Of a stretch of 33,567 nt of DNA, positions 1 through 7,446 are shown piece after piece. The DNA comes from an uncultured Bacilli bacterium (lineage in GTDB: Bacteria; Bacillota_I; Bacilli_A; RF39; UBA660): positions 1 to 33,567 of the forward strand of contig CAKOHQ010000010.1 of the NCBI GenBank assembly GCA_934085875.1. The letters are read 5' to 3'. The notes under the pieces were generated by a model. That model worked only from the letters and a program-made list of their open reading frames with translations. It was not told the origin of the DNA and made no database searches. The translations under genes and the position numbers were made by a program. Position 1 is the stretch's first letter. Each line of letters begins with the position of its first letter.

Positions 1-723
1 TTTTTCTTCGTTGCTGTGTTGTAATAAATTTTTGTTTATTGCTAATTCTTCTAATAGTTTCATATCTGGGTTTTCTAAAGTATAATACATTAATACTGTT
101 ATCATTGCAAATGATGTATTAGCGATTAAGAAACTTGGGTTTATTTTTTGTACTATAACTGTTGCCAATAGTAAGAAAACAAGTACTATGATAGGTAAAT
201 ATTCTTTCTCTTTTAAATGTTTAAAATTCTTTATTATATAAAACCACATAACTAATGAATAAAATCCTGTTAAGATGAATACTACATTAACGCTTGGTCC
301 ATAAGAATATTTCATACCATTTTCATTAAAAAAGTATATTGGCAATTTATATGATAAAAACATTATTAATAAAGTATATATTGTAAATATATAACGAATT
401 TTTTTATACTTTTTTGCATAATCAATTTTTACTCTATTTTTATTGTTTCTTGTTATTATAAAAACATATTCCATAAATTTACTAACCCATAAAATTAAAA
501 ATAATAAATAAATTTTCATAGAAATAACAAATGGTTTGAAATTAATATTGGCAGGTAACATAGTTATATATATTTCTGAAATTAACGACATAAAAGAAAT
601 CATAATGAGTTTTACAAATATTTTATTTTCGCTAGAATTATTCCAGTGTTTTTTAAATACGACAATCATTAACATTATTATGTATCCTAATGATGCAACT
701 GACATAAATATTGTACCACTCAT
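1..723 (-). CDS. N-terminal part of a multi-pass membrane sensor, probable histidine kinase (truncated by window edge)
   Basis: The reading frame is open from an ATG at 723 to the window edge, giving 241 codons without a stop. The product shows about seven hydrophobic segments separated by short Lys/Asn-rich loops, then ends in a cytoplasmic stretch (YYTLENPDMKLLEEL, then a helical run) typical of the linker between a multi-TM sensor and a dimerization/kinase domain. The kinase part itself would lie left of the window, so the enzyme assignment is inference from this linker pattern. An extended -10 box lies just upstream and AAGGG serves as ribosome site. It runs in the same direction as the acyl-CoA synthetase gene behind it but has its own promoter. 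It could instead be a different multi-TM protein with a signalling coil. Confidence 0.6.
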   Translation of the reverse strand, partial: MSGTIFMSVASLGYIIMLMIVVFKKHWNNSSENKIFVKLIMISFMSLISEIYITMLPANINFKPFVISMKIYLLFLILWVSKFMEYVFIITRNNKNRVKIDYAKKYKKIRYIFTIYTLLIMFLSYKLPIYFFNENGMKYSYGPSVNVVFILTGFYSLVMWFYIIKNFKHLKEKEYLPIIVLVFLLLATVIVQKINPSFLIANTSFAMITVLMYYTLENPDMKLLEELAINKNLLQHSNEEK

Positions 724-750
724 AAAATCACACACCCTTATTCTTATAAA

Positions 751-760
751 ATTATAGCAT
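751..760 (-). promoter_or_regulatory. Extended -10 promoter of the truncated sensor gene
   Basis: On the minus strand the sequence reads ATGCTATAAT, a perfect TATAAT with an extended TG element, about 28 bases before the start codon at 723. No good -35 is seen at normal spacing. Confidence 0.5.
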
Positions 761-787
761 AAAAAAACAACACAATGTTATTTTTTT
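761..787 (-). terminator. Weak intrinsic terminator after the acyl-CoA synthetase gene
   Basis: The minus strand shows AACA-TTG-TGTT flanked by a run of seven A and a run of seven T that extend the stem. It overlaps the stop codon of the gene ending at 778. The stem is AT-rich, so strength is uncertain. Confidence 0.45.
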
Positions 788-2586
788 ATCAATTTTTTTA
801 TGTTTTGTTCTTTTACTTTTTCATTTCCAAGATTTTCTAACAATTTAAAATCTTGTTTGTTATTTGGTGTATATGGAATAGTTTCAATACTTTCAAAATA
901 AGTAGGTACTTCATAATCCGGTAAATCTTCTATACATTTTTGTTTAATTTTTTCCAAAACATCTTCAAATATTATACCTTCATTTAATACTATATAAGCC
1001 ATTGGTACACTTATTGATTTTTCATCGTTTACTCCAACAACTACACAATCTTTTACAAATGGCAATGAAGCAATAACATCTTCGATAGTATCTGGACTAA
1101 TCTTAAATGCTTCTTTTTTTATTAATCTTCTACTTCTTCCTTTAGGATAAATATAACCATCTTCATCAATGTAACATAAATCTCCCGTTTTTACCCATTC
1201 TTTTCCAGATTCATCTTTAATTTTGATTTTATTTGTCTCTTCTATATTATTTAAATATTCTACAAACATTCCATCCGTAGAAATATACAGTTCACCTATT
1301 TCTCTAGGTTGTAATATTTCTTGTGTTTCTGGATTAACAACCTTTACATTAACATTCTTCATTGGTATTCCTATGCTTCCAGGTCTATTAGCATAAACTG
1401 GTGATACAATTGAAGTACCCATTACTTCATTATTACCATAACCATTAACAATCGTTTTATCAAATTTTTGTTGCATTTTTATTAAATCTTCACTAGCAAA
1501 TTTATCTCCACCAGAAACAAAAACATTTGCTCTTTTTATTCCATTCATAACTTTTTTTAATTCTTTATATTTTTCTTTTAATTCTTTTTTTGAAGAATAA
1601 GAACTGTCTTTTAATAATAAATCTATATCAGTTTCTAACTTTTCTAATTTATCATAAATATATTTATAATGTATTGGTGCTGCAAAAGATATATCAAATT
1701 TTCCTAAATCATTATAAACAGTGGATTCATCAACTAAAGGATTCATTTCTGCTTTCATAGTACTTACCATTGTAGTATAAATAGAATTTGCTAGTCCATA
1801 TATTATAAATGGCGGTACAGATATATGCATTGTATGTCCTTTATATAAAGGTAAATCAGTATACAACAATTTTTGAACAACTGAATTAAAATTGTATTCT
1901 GTGTGTAATATTTGTTTAGCTTTTCCAGTTGAACCGCTTGATTGGATTATTAATGATGGTCTATCTTTTTCAAATATAACTGCATCTAAATTATTAATTT
2001 TAGTTCCTTCTCTTAAAAATTCTTTATATTTTACAAATCTTTTATCATTAGGAAATAATATTTTTTTGTTTTCACTTTTTTCCTTTAATGTAGCCATTAT
2101 TTTTACTAGCGGTGATAAATAATCTTTTGGAGAGACACTAATAATTTTATTTACATCTGTTTCATCTATGATCTTTTCTATTAATGGTAAAACATCTTCG
2201 AATACTACAACCGTTTTACAATTACTATTATTTATATATTTCACTAAATCTTTACCTTTAATTCTTAAATCAATCCAAGCCATAGTAGCCCCTATTTTTG
2301 ATAATGATAATAAACATTCTTCTACAATAGGCATGCTTATTGTAAGTATAGCAACTGTATCACCTTCTCTAATTCCGTTTGCATAAAAAGACTTAGCTAA
2401 CATATCTGATTTTTTAAATAATTCTTTATATGAGATGTTATTTCCAAAAAAACCCATTGCATTTAAATTTAAATCATTTTTTGATTCTTCTTTTACCAAA
2501 TTATACATTGTTTCATACAAATTAATTTCTTTAATAGGATTTTTTCTATGATATTTATCCCAAACAAATTCATAATTATTATTCAT
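778..2586 (-). CDS. Acyl-CoA synthetase / AMP-dependent ligase (ANL superfamily)
   Basis: Adenylates a carboxylic acid and, in this family, usually transfers it to CoA. The P-loop SSGSTGKAKQ lies near residue 215. The acceptor-proximal NGYGNNEVMGTS, the adenosine/ribose-binding TGDLCYIDEDGY and the hinge KGRSRRLIKK follow in the normal order. The C-terminal catalytic lysine region is present as TPNNKQDFK. At about 602 residues it has full family length. I choose the ATG at 2586, preceded by GGTGG at a 5-base spacing. A GTG at 2595 would add three residues. The substrate cannot be read from sequence; medium- or long-chain acid or a fatty acid salvage role is plausible. It is a single-gene transcript with its own promoter and terminator. 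Confidence 0.88.
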   Translation of the reverse strand: MNNNYEFVWDKYHRKNPIKEINLYETMYNLVKEESKNDLNLNAMGFFGNNISYKELFKKSDMLAKSFYANGIREGDTVAILTISMPIVEECLLSLSKIGATMAWIDLRIKGKDLVKYINNSNCKTVVVFEDVLPLIEKIIDETDVNKIISVSPKDYLSPLVKIMATLKEKSENKKILFPNDKRFVKYKEFLREGTKINNLDAVIFEKDRPSLIIQSSGSTGKAKQILHTEYNFNSVVQKLLYTDLPLYKGHTMHISVPPFIIYGLANSIYTTMVSTMKAEMNPLVDESTVYNDLGKFDISFAAPIHYKYIYDKLEKLETDIDLLLKDSSYSSKKELKEKYKELKKVMNGIKRANVFVSGGDKFASEDLIKMQQKFDKTIVNGYGNNEVMGTSIVSPVYANRPGSIGIPMKNVNVKVVNPETQEILQPREIGELYISTDGMFVEYLNNIEETNKIKIKDESGKEWVKTGDLCYIDEDGYIYPKGRSRRLIKKEAFKISPDTIEDVIASLPFVKDCVVVGVNDEKSISVPMAYIVLNEGIIFEDVLEKIKQKCIEDLPDYEVPTYFESIETIPYTPNNKQDFKLLENLGNEKVKEQNIKKLIKK

Positions 2587-2616
2587 AATTTCCACCCCAC
2601 TTAATTTGTTATATAT

Positions 2617-2645
2617 ATTATAGCAAAAAAATTATATTTCTTAAA
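2617..2645 (-). promoter_or_regulatory. Sigma-A-type promoter of the acyl-CoA synthetase gene
   Basis: The minus strand has TTTAAG, 17 bases, then TGC-TATAAT, so a perfect -10 with TG extension and a partial -35, about 30 bases before the ATG. Confidence 0.6.
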
Positions 2646-2683
2646 CAATGTTTAAAAGTGGCATTTTTGTGTCTAAAATAAAG

Positions 2684-2705
2684 AAAAAACAGATTTTATT
2701 CTGTT
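2684..2705 (-). terminator. Intrinsic terminator of gpmA
   Basis: The minus strand reads AACAGA-loop-TCTGTT followed by TTTT, overlapping the gpmA stop codon. Confidence 0.75.
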
Positions 2706-3394
2706 TCATCTACATAATAATGTCTTATTGGTATTAAATTTTCATCTAGTTCATAACAAATTGGTCTACCAGTTGGAAGTTCTATATTCATTATTTCTTC
2801 ATCACTTACATTGTCTAAATATTTTATTAAACCTCTTAAACTATTTCCATGAGCTACTATAATTACATTTTTATTATTTAATAAGTCTTTTTTTATATCA
2901 CTGTTCCAATAATCAATAACTCTATTAATTGTATCTTGTAAATTTTCTGTAGTTGGTAAATCTTCTTTATTTAAGTCTTTATATTTTATATCATTTCCAG
3001 GATATCTTTCATCATCTAAAGAAAGTGCAGGGGGTTTTATAAACATGCTTCTTCTCCATAATTTTACTTGTTCATCACCATATTTTTTACGAGTTTCATC
3101 TTTATTAAGTCCTTGAAGTGCACCATAATGTCTTTCATTTAATTTATATGATTCTTTTATTTCTATATTAGTTTCATCTAATTCTTCTAAAATATATTTT
3201 AGAGTATCTTGTGCACGTTTTAGAAGTGATGTATAAGCAATATCAAATTTATAATTTTTTGATTTTAAAATTTTTCCTGCTTCCTTTGCTTCTTTAATAC
3301 CATTTTCAGATAAATCTACGTCTGTCCAACCAGTAAACTTATTTTCTAAATTCCACATACTTTGTCCATGTCTAACAATTACTAATTTAATCAT
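2696..3394 (-). CDS. gpmA: 2,3-bisphosphoglycerate-dependent phosphoglycerate mutase
   Basis: Interconverts 3- and 2-phosphoglycerate in glycolysis in the cytoplasm through a phosphohistidine. The N-terminal RHGQSMWN carries the nucleophilic His9. KFTGWTDVDLSE is the family signature, LNERHYGALQGLNK has the catalytic Glu, and VAHGNSLRGLIKYL has the second His. The length of 232 residues is normal. The start ATG is preceded by GGAGGATAGAT. The gene stands alone with its own terminator. Confidence 0.96.
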   Translation of the reverse strand: MIKLVIVRHGQSMWNLENKFTGWTDVDLSENGIKEAKEAGKILKSKNYKFDIAYTSLLKRAQDTLKYILEELDETNIEIKESYKLNERHYGALQGLNKDETRKKYGDEQVKLWRRSMFIKPPALSLDDERYPGNDIKYKDLNKEDLPTTENLQDTINRVIDYWNSDIKKDLLNNKNVIIVAHGNSLRGLIKYLDNVSDEEIMNIELPTGRPICYELDENLIPIRHYYVDETE

Positions 3395-3421
3395 ATCTAT
3401 CCTCCGTATATATTATATAAC

Positions 3422-3952
3422 TTATTCATTACCTTTTAAACTACTTACCATATCTATTTTCTTAATTTTTTTAGATAATATAAGCGATACTAAATATGAT
3501 ACTAAGAAAGTTCCTATAGTTGCTATTATGTAAGTTGTTGGTTTTATATACACATTGAAGTCAAAATTATCATCTAGACATTTTTTAAATAGCCAACTTG
3601 TTAAGTAATATCCACTTGGTAATCCAATTAATATCGATATAATAGTTATCCATATGTTTTGTTCTATGAATATATTTTTTATTTGTTTGTCTTTAAAATT
3701 GTATAAATCTTCAAATTGTAAATTTATGAAACGGTTCATGCTGTTTAATATTCCTACTGCACAAACTATTAAAGTACAACATCCTACTATACCAATAACA
3801 CCTGTTATTGTTCTTATTTTATTTCTTATTATATCTTTAATATTCTATTTAGTAGAGAAAGGTAAGTGCTTGAATATACCTTTTGTAGTAATATTTAAAT
3901 TTTTATTTTTTACTTTTGGAAGTTCATTTCTTAATGATTCTGCTGGGATAGT
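3422..3952 (-). pseudogene. C-terminal remnant of an FtsX-like ABC transporter permease
   Basis: The last 105 codons are open and end in the typical FtsX-family tail (MVSSLKGNE) after two membrane segments. Translating upstream in the same frame gives clear family sequence on both sides of an in-frame TAG at 3845-3847: TIPAESLRNELPKVK then a basic linker, the stop, then NIKDIIRNKIRTITGVIGIV. Homology-like sequence begins abruptly at about 3952, where TGA and TAA precede it. The N-terminal half, the large extracellular domain and any ABC ATPase are gone. So this is a 5'-deleted, nonsense-mutated relic. It abuts a TetR remnant on the other strand. Confidence 0.8.
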
Positions 3953-3955
3953 TTA

Positions 3956-4311
3956 TCAATATTTAATGATAAAAAAGAAGTCTTTATAGAGGGTTTTAAA
4001 GAGTATTCAAATAGCATTATGTTCCCTATATTAGATATAATTAAGAATAATATAATAAGTTTTGATAATGTAGAGGAATTGTTAGATACTATGCTTAATT
4101 TGTTTATAAAAAAACATACTTTATCGAAAAAACTCATGAAGAGATGATTGCTCTAACTCACATAGATTCTGATATTGCTGATATTTATCATAATAATGAG
4201 ATTCATTGTCATGAAATTGTTTTTCATAAACATGAGTCGATAAATTATAATGTTATGAAAAAGGAAGTTATTAGTACAATTTGTTATTTGTTAGATAAAA
4301 AAAGATATTAA
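3956..4311 (+). pseudogene. C-terminal remnant of a TetR-family regulator, frameshifted
   Basis: The plus strand encodes FNDKKEVFIEGFKEYSNS and a helical stretch ending in NLFIKKHTLSKK, then hits TGA. In the next frame the protein continues at once as THEEMIALTHIDSDIADIY and runs to a TAA at 4309-4311. The break lies in an A6 tract at 4127-4132; one extra A would restore the frame. The pattern matches the ligand-binding C-terminal half of TetR regulators. The HTH N-terminus is absent, lost at the same junction (about 3950) that truncates the permease remnant. The TetR assignment is pattern recognition rather than a database hit. Confidence 0.6.
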
Positions 4312-4370
4312 GTTTGAAAATTCTTGATATCTTTTATAATAAATTAAAATTATACATATTGCTTTTAAAA

Positions 4371-4937
4371 TTATTTATTTTTGTTTTTCTTTGATAAATA
4401 ATAAATTCCACCTGAAATACCACCTAATACTGCTAATGGACCAATTGGATTTGTTGATTCTTCTGTTGTATTTTCATCCGATTCATTGTTTTCATCATTA
4501 GTTATATATTCACAACTGTTATCATCCTCAGTGGCTTCGGAATCATAATTAGTTGCATTTTCATCCGTGCAACCATATTTTGTATAAGTGCATGACCCAT
4601 CATCTTTATTGGCATTTGAATTATAATTATTTGCAGATGAATCTGTACAACCATAAATTGTGTATTTACAACTTCCATCATCCACATTAGCATTACTATT
4701 ATAATTGTCTGCTTTACTATCTGTACAACCATATACATCTGTTTGTTTTACAGTCTCGGTGTATGAACTGTAAGATTCACAGGTACACGTTGGACTATAT
4801 GTTCCATCATTACATATTTGTCTGCCATTAGAACCACATCCTGCTACTCCTCCATGATGAGAACAACAACCTCTTCTTGCAAATACATTAACTGGAATAA
4901 TTGTTAAACAAATTAATAATACTACTTTTTTCTTCAT
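4371..4937 (-). CDS. Secreted Cys-rich protein with three YGCTD repeats and a C-terminal membrane anchor
   Basis: The precursor has a signal peptide (MKKKVVLLICLTIIPVNVFA). A compact Cys/His motif (RRGCCSHHGGVAGCG, then CNDGTYSPTCTC) follows. Then come three 26-residue repeats of the form YGCTDxxAxNYNSNAxxDDGSC, an acidic Asn/Glu-rich linker, and a C-terminal hydrophobic segment with a Lys/Asn tail (GPLAVLGGISGGIYYLSKK). The repeats carry two Cys and an Asp-rich loop resembling thrombospondin-type-3 calcium loops. It is probably exported and held in the membrane by its C-terminus; no LPXTG is present. The ATG at 4937 has AGAAAGGG before it; upstream in-frame codons would spoil the signal peptide. 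Function unknown; adhesion or Ca-binding is speculation. Confidence 0.75.
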   Translation of the reverse strand: MKKKVVLLICLTIIPVNVFARRGCCSHHGGVAGCGSNGRQICNDGTYSPTCTCESYSSYTETVKQTDVYGCTDSKADNYNSNANVDDGSCKYTIYGCTDSSANNYNSNANKDDGSCTYTKYGCTDENATNYDSEATEDDNSCEYITNDENNESDENTTEESTNPIGPLAVLGGISGGIYYLSKKNKNK

Positions 4938-4958
4938 TTTTACTACCCTTTCTACATC

Positions 4959-5006
4959 AAAAAAGTGCCAGCACAAAACTTATTAAATAAGCCTGTACTA
5001 GCACTT
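4959..5006 (-). promoter_or_regulatory. Hairpin plus U-tract in the leader of the repeat protein gene (attenuator-like)
   Basis: On the minus strand AAGTGCTAGTAC pairs with GTGCTGGCACTT over 12 positions (two G-U pairs), with an inner CTTATT/AATAAG stem, and is followed by TTTTTT. It starts only about eight bases after the predicted transcription start and ends before the ribosome site. No other minus-strand gene lies upstream within the window to need it as a terminator. Confidence 0.6.
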
Positions 5007-5020
5007 GTTTAATTAATTAT

Positions 5021-5026
5021 ATTATA
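5021..5026 (-). promoter_or_regulatory. -10 box for the repeat protein gene
   Basis: TATAAT on the minus strand, just upstream of the leader hairpin. A clear -35 is not seen. Confidence 0.45.
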
Positions 5027-5141
5027 ACATCAAAAATTTAATTTTTGAAAAAATTTTGCTCAGTTTTATTATTAAATATATAATTTTAAATGAGTTGTAA
5101 GGTTTGACTATTTTTTCTTCTTGAATATTTTCTTTTAACAA

Positions 5142-5170
5142 TTGTAATAAAAAATAAATGATGTTATTAT
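5142..5170 (+). promoter_or_regulatory. Promoter of the beta-lactamase-like gene
   Basis: TTGTAA, 17 bases, TATTAT. The predicted transcription start is near 5177, which leaves a leader of 7 to 20 bases. Confidence 0.5.
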
Positions 5171-5183
5171 AGTATTAAGGATA

Positions 5184-6419
5184 GTGGTCGAAGGTATGAA
5201 TAATAATAGTAATAATGAAGAAGAAATTGAACGTTTTACACTAGAACTTCCAAAACTTAAAAGTGAAGTATTAGAAGAATTAGGGACAGCAGAAAAAACT
5301 AGAGTTTTTGATTATAAATTATTTGAAAAAGAATTGAAAACGGAAGAAGAAAAAATTAATACTAGCAAAAAAGAATATAAAAAGAAAATCTTTAAATTTT
5401 TAATTCCTGTGTCTTTACTTTTTTTAATTTTTGTGTCTATTATATTACAAAGTAATATTAGTTATAGTTATAAATTAAATCAATATGAAGAAGATACTAT
5501 GTCGTATGATAAAAATATAGATGCAACTGTGAAAATATATTCTGAAGGAAATTTATCTGATAACAACGCAAATAATGCTGCTGATAATTTAGTAAGTTGT
5601 ATTAATTCTAAAATCGATGTAAATAATATTCCTACTAATGTACAAAACGTTATAGATAAAATAAATGATTTTTATAATGAATCTGCTAATCATTTTGCTT
5701 TTGCTTATAAAGATTTACATACTGGTTTTATTGTAACATATAACGAATCTCAACAAGTTTTTACTGCAAGTACTATTAAAGCACCTACTGATTTATATAT
5801 TTATGAAATGGCTAGCCTTGGTAAAATTAATTTAGATGATGAAATGACTTATACTAGCAAATACTTTAATCCTAAAAGTGGAAAGTTAAAATATAATGAA
5901 TTTAATACTATATATACAGTAAGAGAACTTTTAAGATTGTCAACTGTTTATAGTGATAATGCGGCACATAATATGTTAGAAGATAAATTCGGTAGAGTAA
6001 ATATGCTTAATTTTTGGAAAGAAAAAGGTACGGAATATATATTTACACAAAATACAAATTGGGGTGTTTTAAATGCACATGATGCTATTATTTATATGGA
6101 AGAATTATATAGATTTTATTTAAATAATGAAAAATATGGTAAAGAAATAATGGAAAACTTTAAGAATGCTTCTCCTAAATTTATTGAAGGGAAAAATGAT
6201 TATTTAGTAGCAAATAAAAGTGGATGGGGTAATACATCTATACATGATGTTTCAATTATATTTGCTGAGAATCCTTATGTAGTTGTTGCGTTATCTACAC
6301 TTGGAAAAACAAATATATATAATGCTTATTTTGATAAAGTAAATGATTTGGCTTATGAACTTCATACTGAGTATTGGAAATATAAAACTGAGTCTTGTAG
6401 TAATATTAAGCAATATTAA
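5184..6419 (+). CDS. Membrane-anchored class A beta-lactamase-like serine hydrolase
   Basis: The order is an acidic N-terminal cytoplasmic part, one transmembrane helix near residues 70-88 (KFLIPVSLLFLIFVSIIL), and an extracellular penicillin-recognizing domain. That domain has the serine tetrad STIK within FTASTIKAPTDLY, the SDN motif in VYSDNAAHNML and the KTG-like triad as NKSGWGN. The Glu166 loop of true beta-lactamases is not obvious, so a peptidoglycan-directed hydrolase is as likely as resistance. The unusually long acidic N-terminus before the helix is not found in secreted beta-lactamases. The start is ambiguous: GTG at 5184 has AAGG three bases upstream; ATG at 5196 has AAGG only one base upstream. 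It is followed by a terminator and lies just left of the integrated element. Confidence 0.85.
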   Translation: MVEGMNNNSNNEEEIERFTLELPKLKSEVLEELGTAEKTRVFDYKLFEKELKTEEEKINTSKKEYKKKIFKFLIPVSLLFLIFVSIILQSNISYSYKLNQYEEDTMSYDKNIDATVKIYSEGNLSDNNANNAADNLVSCINSKIDVNNIPTNVQNVIDKINDFYNESANHFAFAYKDLHTGFIVTYNESQQVFTASTIKAPTDLYIYEMASLGKINLDDEMTYTSKYFNPKSGKLKYNEFNTIYTVRELLRLSTVYSDNAAHNMLEDKFGRVNMLNFWKEKGTEYIFTQNTNWGVLNAHDAIIYMEELYRFYLNNEKYGKEIMENFKNASPKFIEGKNDYLVANKSGWGNTSIHDVSIIFAENPYVVVALSTLGKTNIYNAYFDKVNDLAYELHTEYWKYKTESCSNIKQY

Positions 6420-6442
6420 AACATCATGACTAGATGTTTTTT
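6418..6442 (+). terminator. Intrinsic terminator of the beta-lactamase-like gene
   Basis: AAAACATC-loop-GATGTTTT with a T tract, directly at the stop codon. Confidence 0.75.
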
Positions 6443-6510
6443 ATTTGCTATATTTCTTAAATATTATTATGTTTTCTATCATTTAAGGAATTTTTATTAT
6501 TTAAGATAAT

Positions 6511-6533
6511 AAAAAATGAGAGCTCACGCTCTC
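6511..6533 (-). terminator. Orphaned terminator hairpin, probable original 3' end of the disrupted small RNA gene
   Basis: The minus strand reads GAGAGC-GTGA-GCTCTC then ATTTTTT. It directly follows the left 22-bp att repeat, in the same order as the terminator of the small RNA at 22,844-22,945 follows the right att repeat. No local gene feeds into it apart from the element, so I infer it is the displaced native terminator. Confidence 0.6.
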
Positions 6534-6553
6534 TTCAGGGGGTTTTGGTTGAT
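6532..6553. repeat. attL: left copy of the 22-bp direct repeat
   Basis: Identical over 22 bases to 22,871-22,892 in the same orientation; the core is TTCAGGGGGTTTTGGTTGAT and both flanks diverge immediately. This is the left boundary of the integrase-bearing element. Confidence 0.8.
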
Positions 6554-6606
6554 TGGTACTTTTATGGTTAAAAATGCCCTTTTTTGTTGAAAAAACGCCT
6601 ATAATT

Positions 6607-6623
6607 TGATGATGTTTTCGTAA
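6607..6623. promoter_or_regulatory. Extra repressor-operator-like site at the left end of the element
   Basis: TGATGATGTTTTCGTAA matches the operator-like palindrome at 17,822-17,838 at 15 of 17 positions. It may be a distal binding site for the element's repressor. The 300-odd bases between 6,443 and 6,749 otherwise hold attL, this site, the arm sites and a terminator, and no gene. Confidence 0.4.
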
Positions 6624-6645
6624 TTAACCGGCTTTGTTTAATAAC

Positions 6646-6670
6646 ATCGTACCTAAATCGTACCTAAAAC
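6646..6670. repeat. Left arm-type integrase site pair
   Basis: Two tandem copies of ATCGTACCTAAA, 12 bases apart. The 25-bp block is identical to 22,774-22,798, same orientation, 93 bp inside the left att core. This matches arm-type sites bound by the N-terminal domain of tyrosine integrases. Confidence 0.7.
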
Positions 6671-6721
6671 CAAAATTGAGCAATTCAATATGCAACGTAA
6701 AGAAAACAATTTTTTGATAAG

Positions 6722-6747
6722 AAAAAAGCCAGGAACTAACCTGGCTT
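6722..6747 (-). terminator. Terminator of the restriction operon
   Basis: The minus strand reads AAGCCAGG-TTAGTT-CCTGGCTT then TTTT, directly after the stop of the YgjP-like gene at 6750. Confidence 0.8.
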
Positions 6748-6749
6748 TG

Positions 6750-7445
6750 TTAATCTATTTTATTTGAGTTTAATAGTTTATTTAATGAGTCATGATAGCT
6801 TTCCCACTTTGGGCAATGTTCATACATCATTCTTTTAAAATTATCATTGTGTTTCTTCTCGATTAAATGAATCAATTCATGTGTAACAACATATTTAATT
6901 TCTGAATCACTCTTTTTGCCTAATTCTACGTTAAATAATAATTGTTTACTATCTTGATTACAACTTCCCCATTTATTTTTCATTTTCCTAATGGAGTACG
7001 AATTTGAATTAACACCAATTTTTTTTTCAATTTCTTGCACAAATATATCAAGTTTATCTTTTAATAATACCTTATAAAATTGATTCATTATTTTCTCTTT
7101 ATTTTCAAGACTTGACGACTTCCTTACATACATGTAAACATTCTTTTTATCTTTAATCTCAACTTTGGGTGTATTTGAATCTACAACATTTAATATATAT
7201 CTTTTACCATTGATATAATGATCTTCGCCAGAAATATAAAGTCTTTTTGACATTCTTTCTTGATCCTCATACTTTGACAATTGAGATTTAATCCAATTAT
7301 CTTTAGATATTATCATTCTTTTAACAGTTGTTAGTTGCATTCCTTTTGGCACAGATGCTTTAATTGTTAAATCAGGATACACCTTCAAATTAATATGTTT
7401 TACATCTTTTCTCTCAATAATAATTTCATGATCATTAATTAGCAT
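6750..7445 (-). CDS. YgjP/SprT-like zinc metallopeptidase (DUF45, M48-type)
   Basis: The 231-residue product has the zinc motif HELIH in VVTHELIHLIEKKH, followed by the third-ligand region HNDNFKRMMYEHCPKW, and the family signature RKMKNKWGSCNQDSKQLLFN. This is the compact minigluzincin-like YgjP fold, often found next to type I restriction genes; the reaction in that context is not established. The start ATG at 7445 lies one base after the hsdR stop codon, with GAGAGG inside the end of hsdR, so the two are translationally coupled. An upstream in-frame start at 7490 lies inside hsdR and has less support. Last gene of the leftward defence operon. Confidence 0.85.
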   Translation of the reverse strand: MLINDHEIIIERKDVKHINLKVYPDLTIKASVPKGMQLTTVKRMIISKDNWIKSQLSKYEDQERMSKRLYISGEDHYINGKRYILNVVDSNTPKVEIKDKKNVYMYVRKSSSLENKEKIMNQFYKVLLKDKLDIFVQEIEKKIGVNSNSYSIRKMKNKWGSCNQDSKQLLFNVELGKKSDSEIKYVVTHELIHLIEKKHNDNFKRMMYEHCPKWESYHDSLNKLLNSNKID

Positions 7446-7446
7446 T

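Noticed and set aside
536..757. Plus-strand 73-codon frame at the window start
   Set aside because: Antisense shadow of the multi-pass sensor gene.
3931..4137. Minus-strand 68-codon frame over the TetR remnant
   Set aside because: It is antisense to the readable TetR-like sequence and crosses the deletion junction; no ribosome site.
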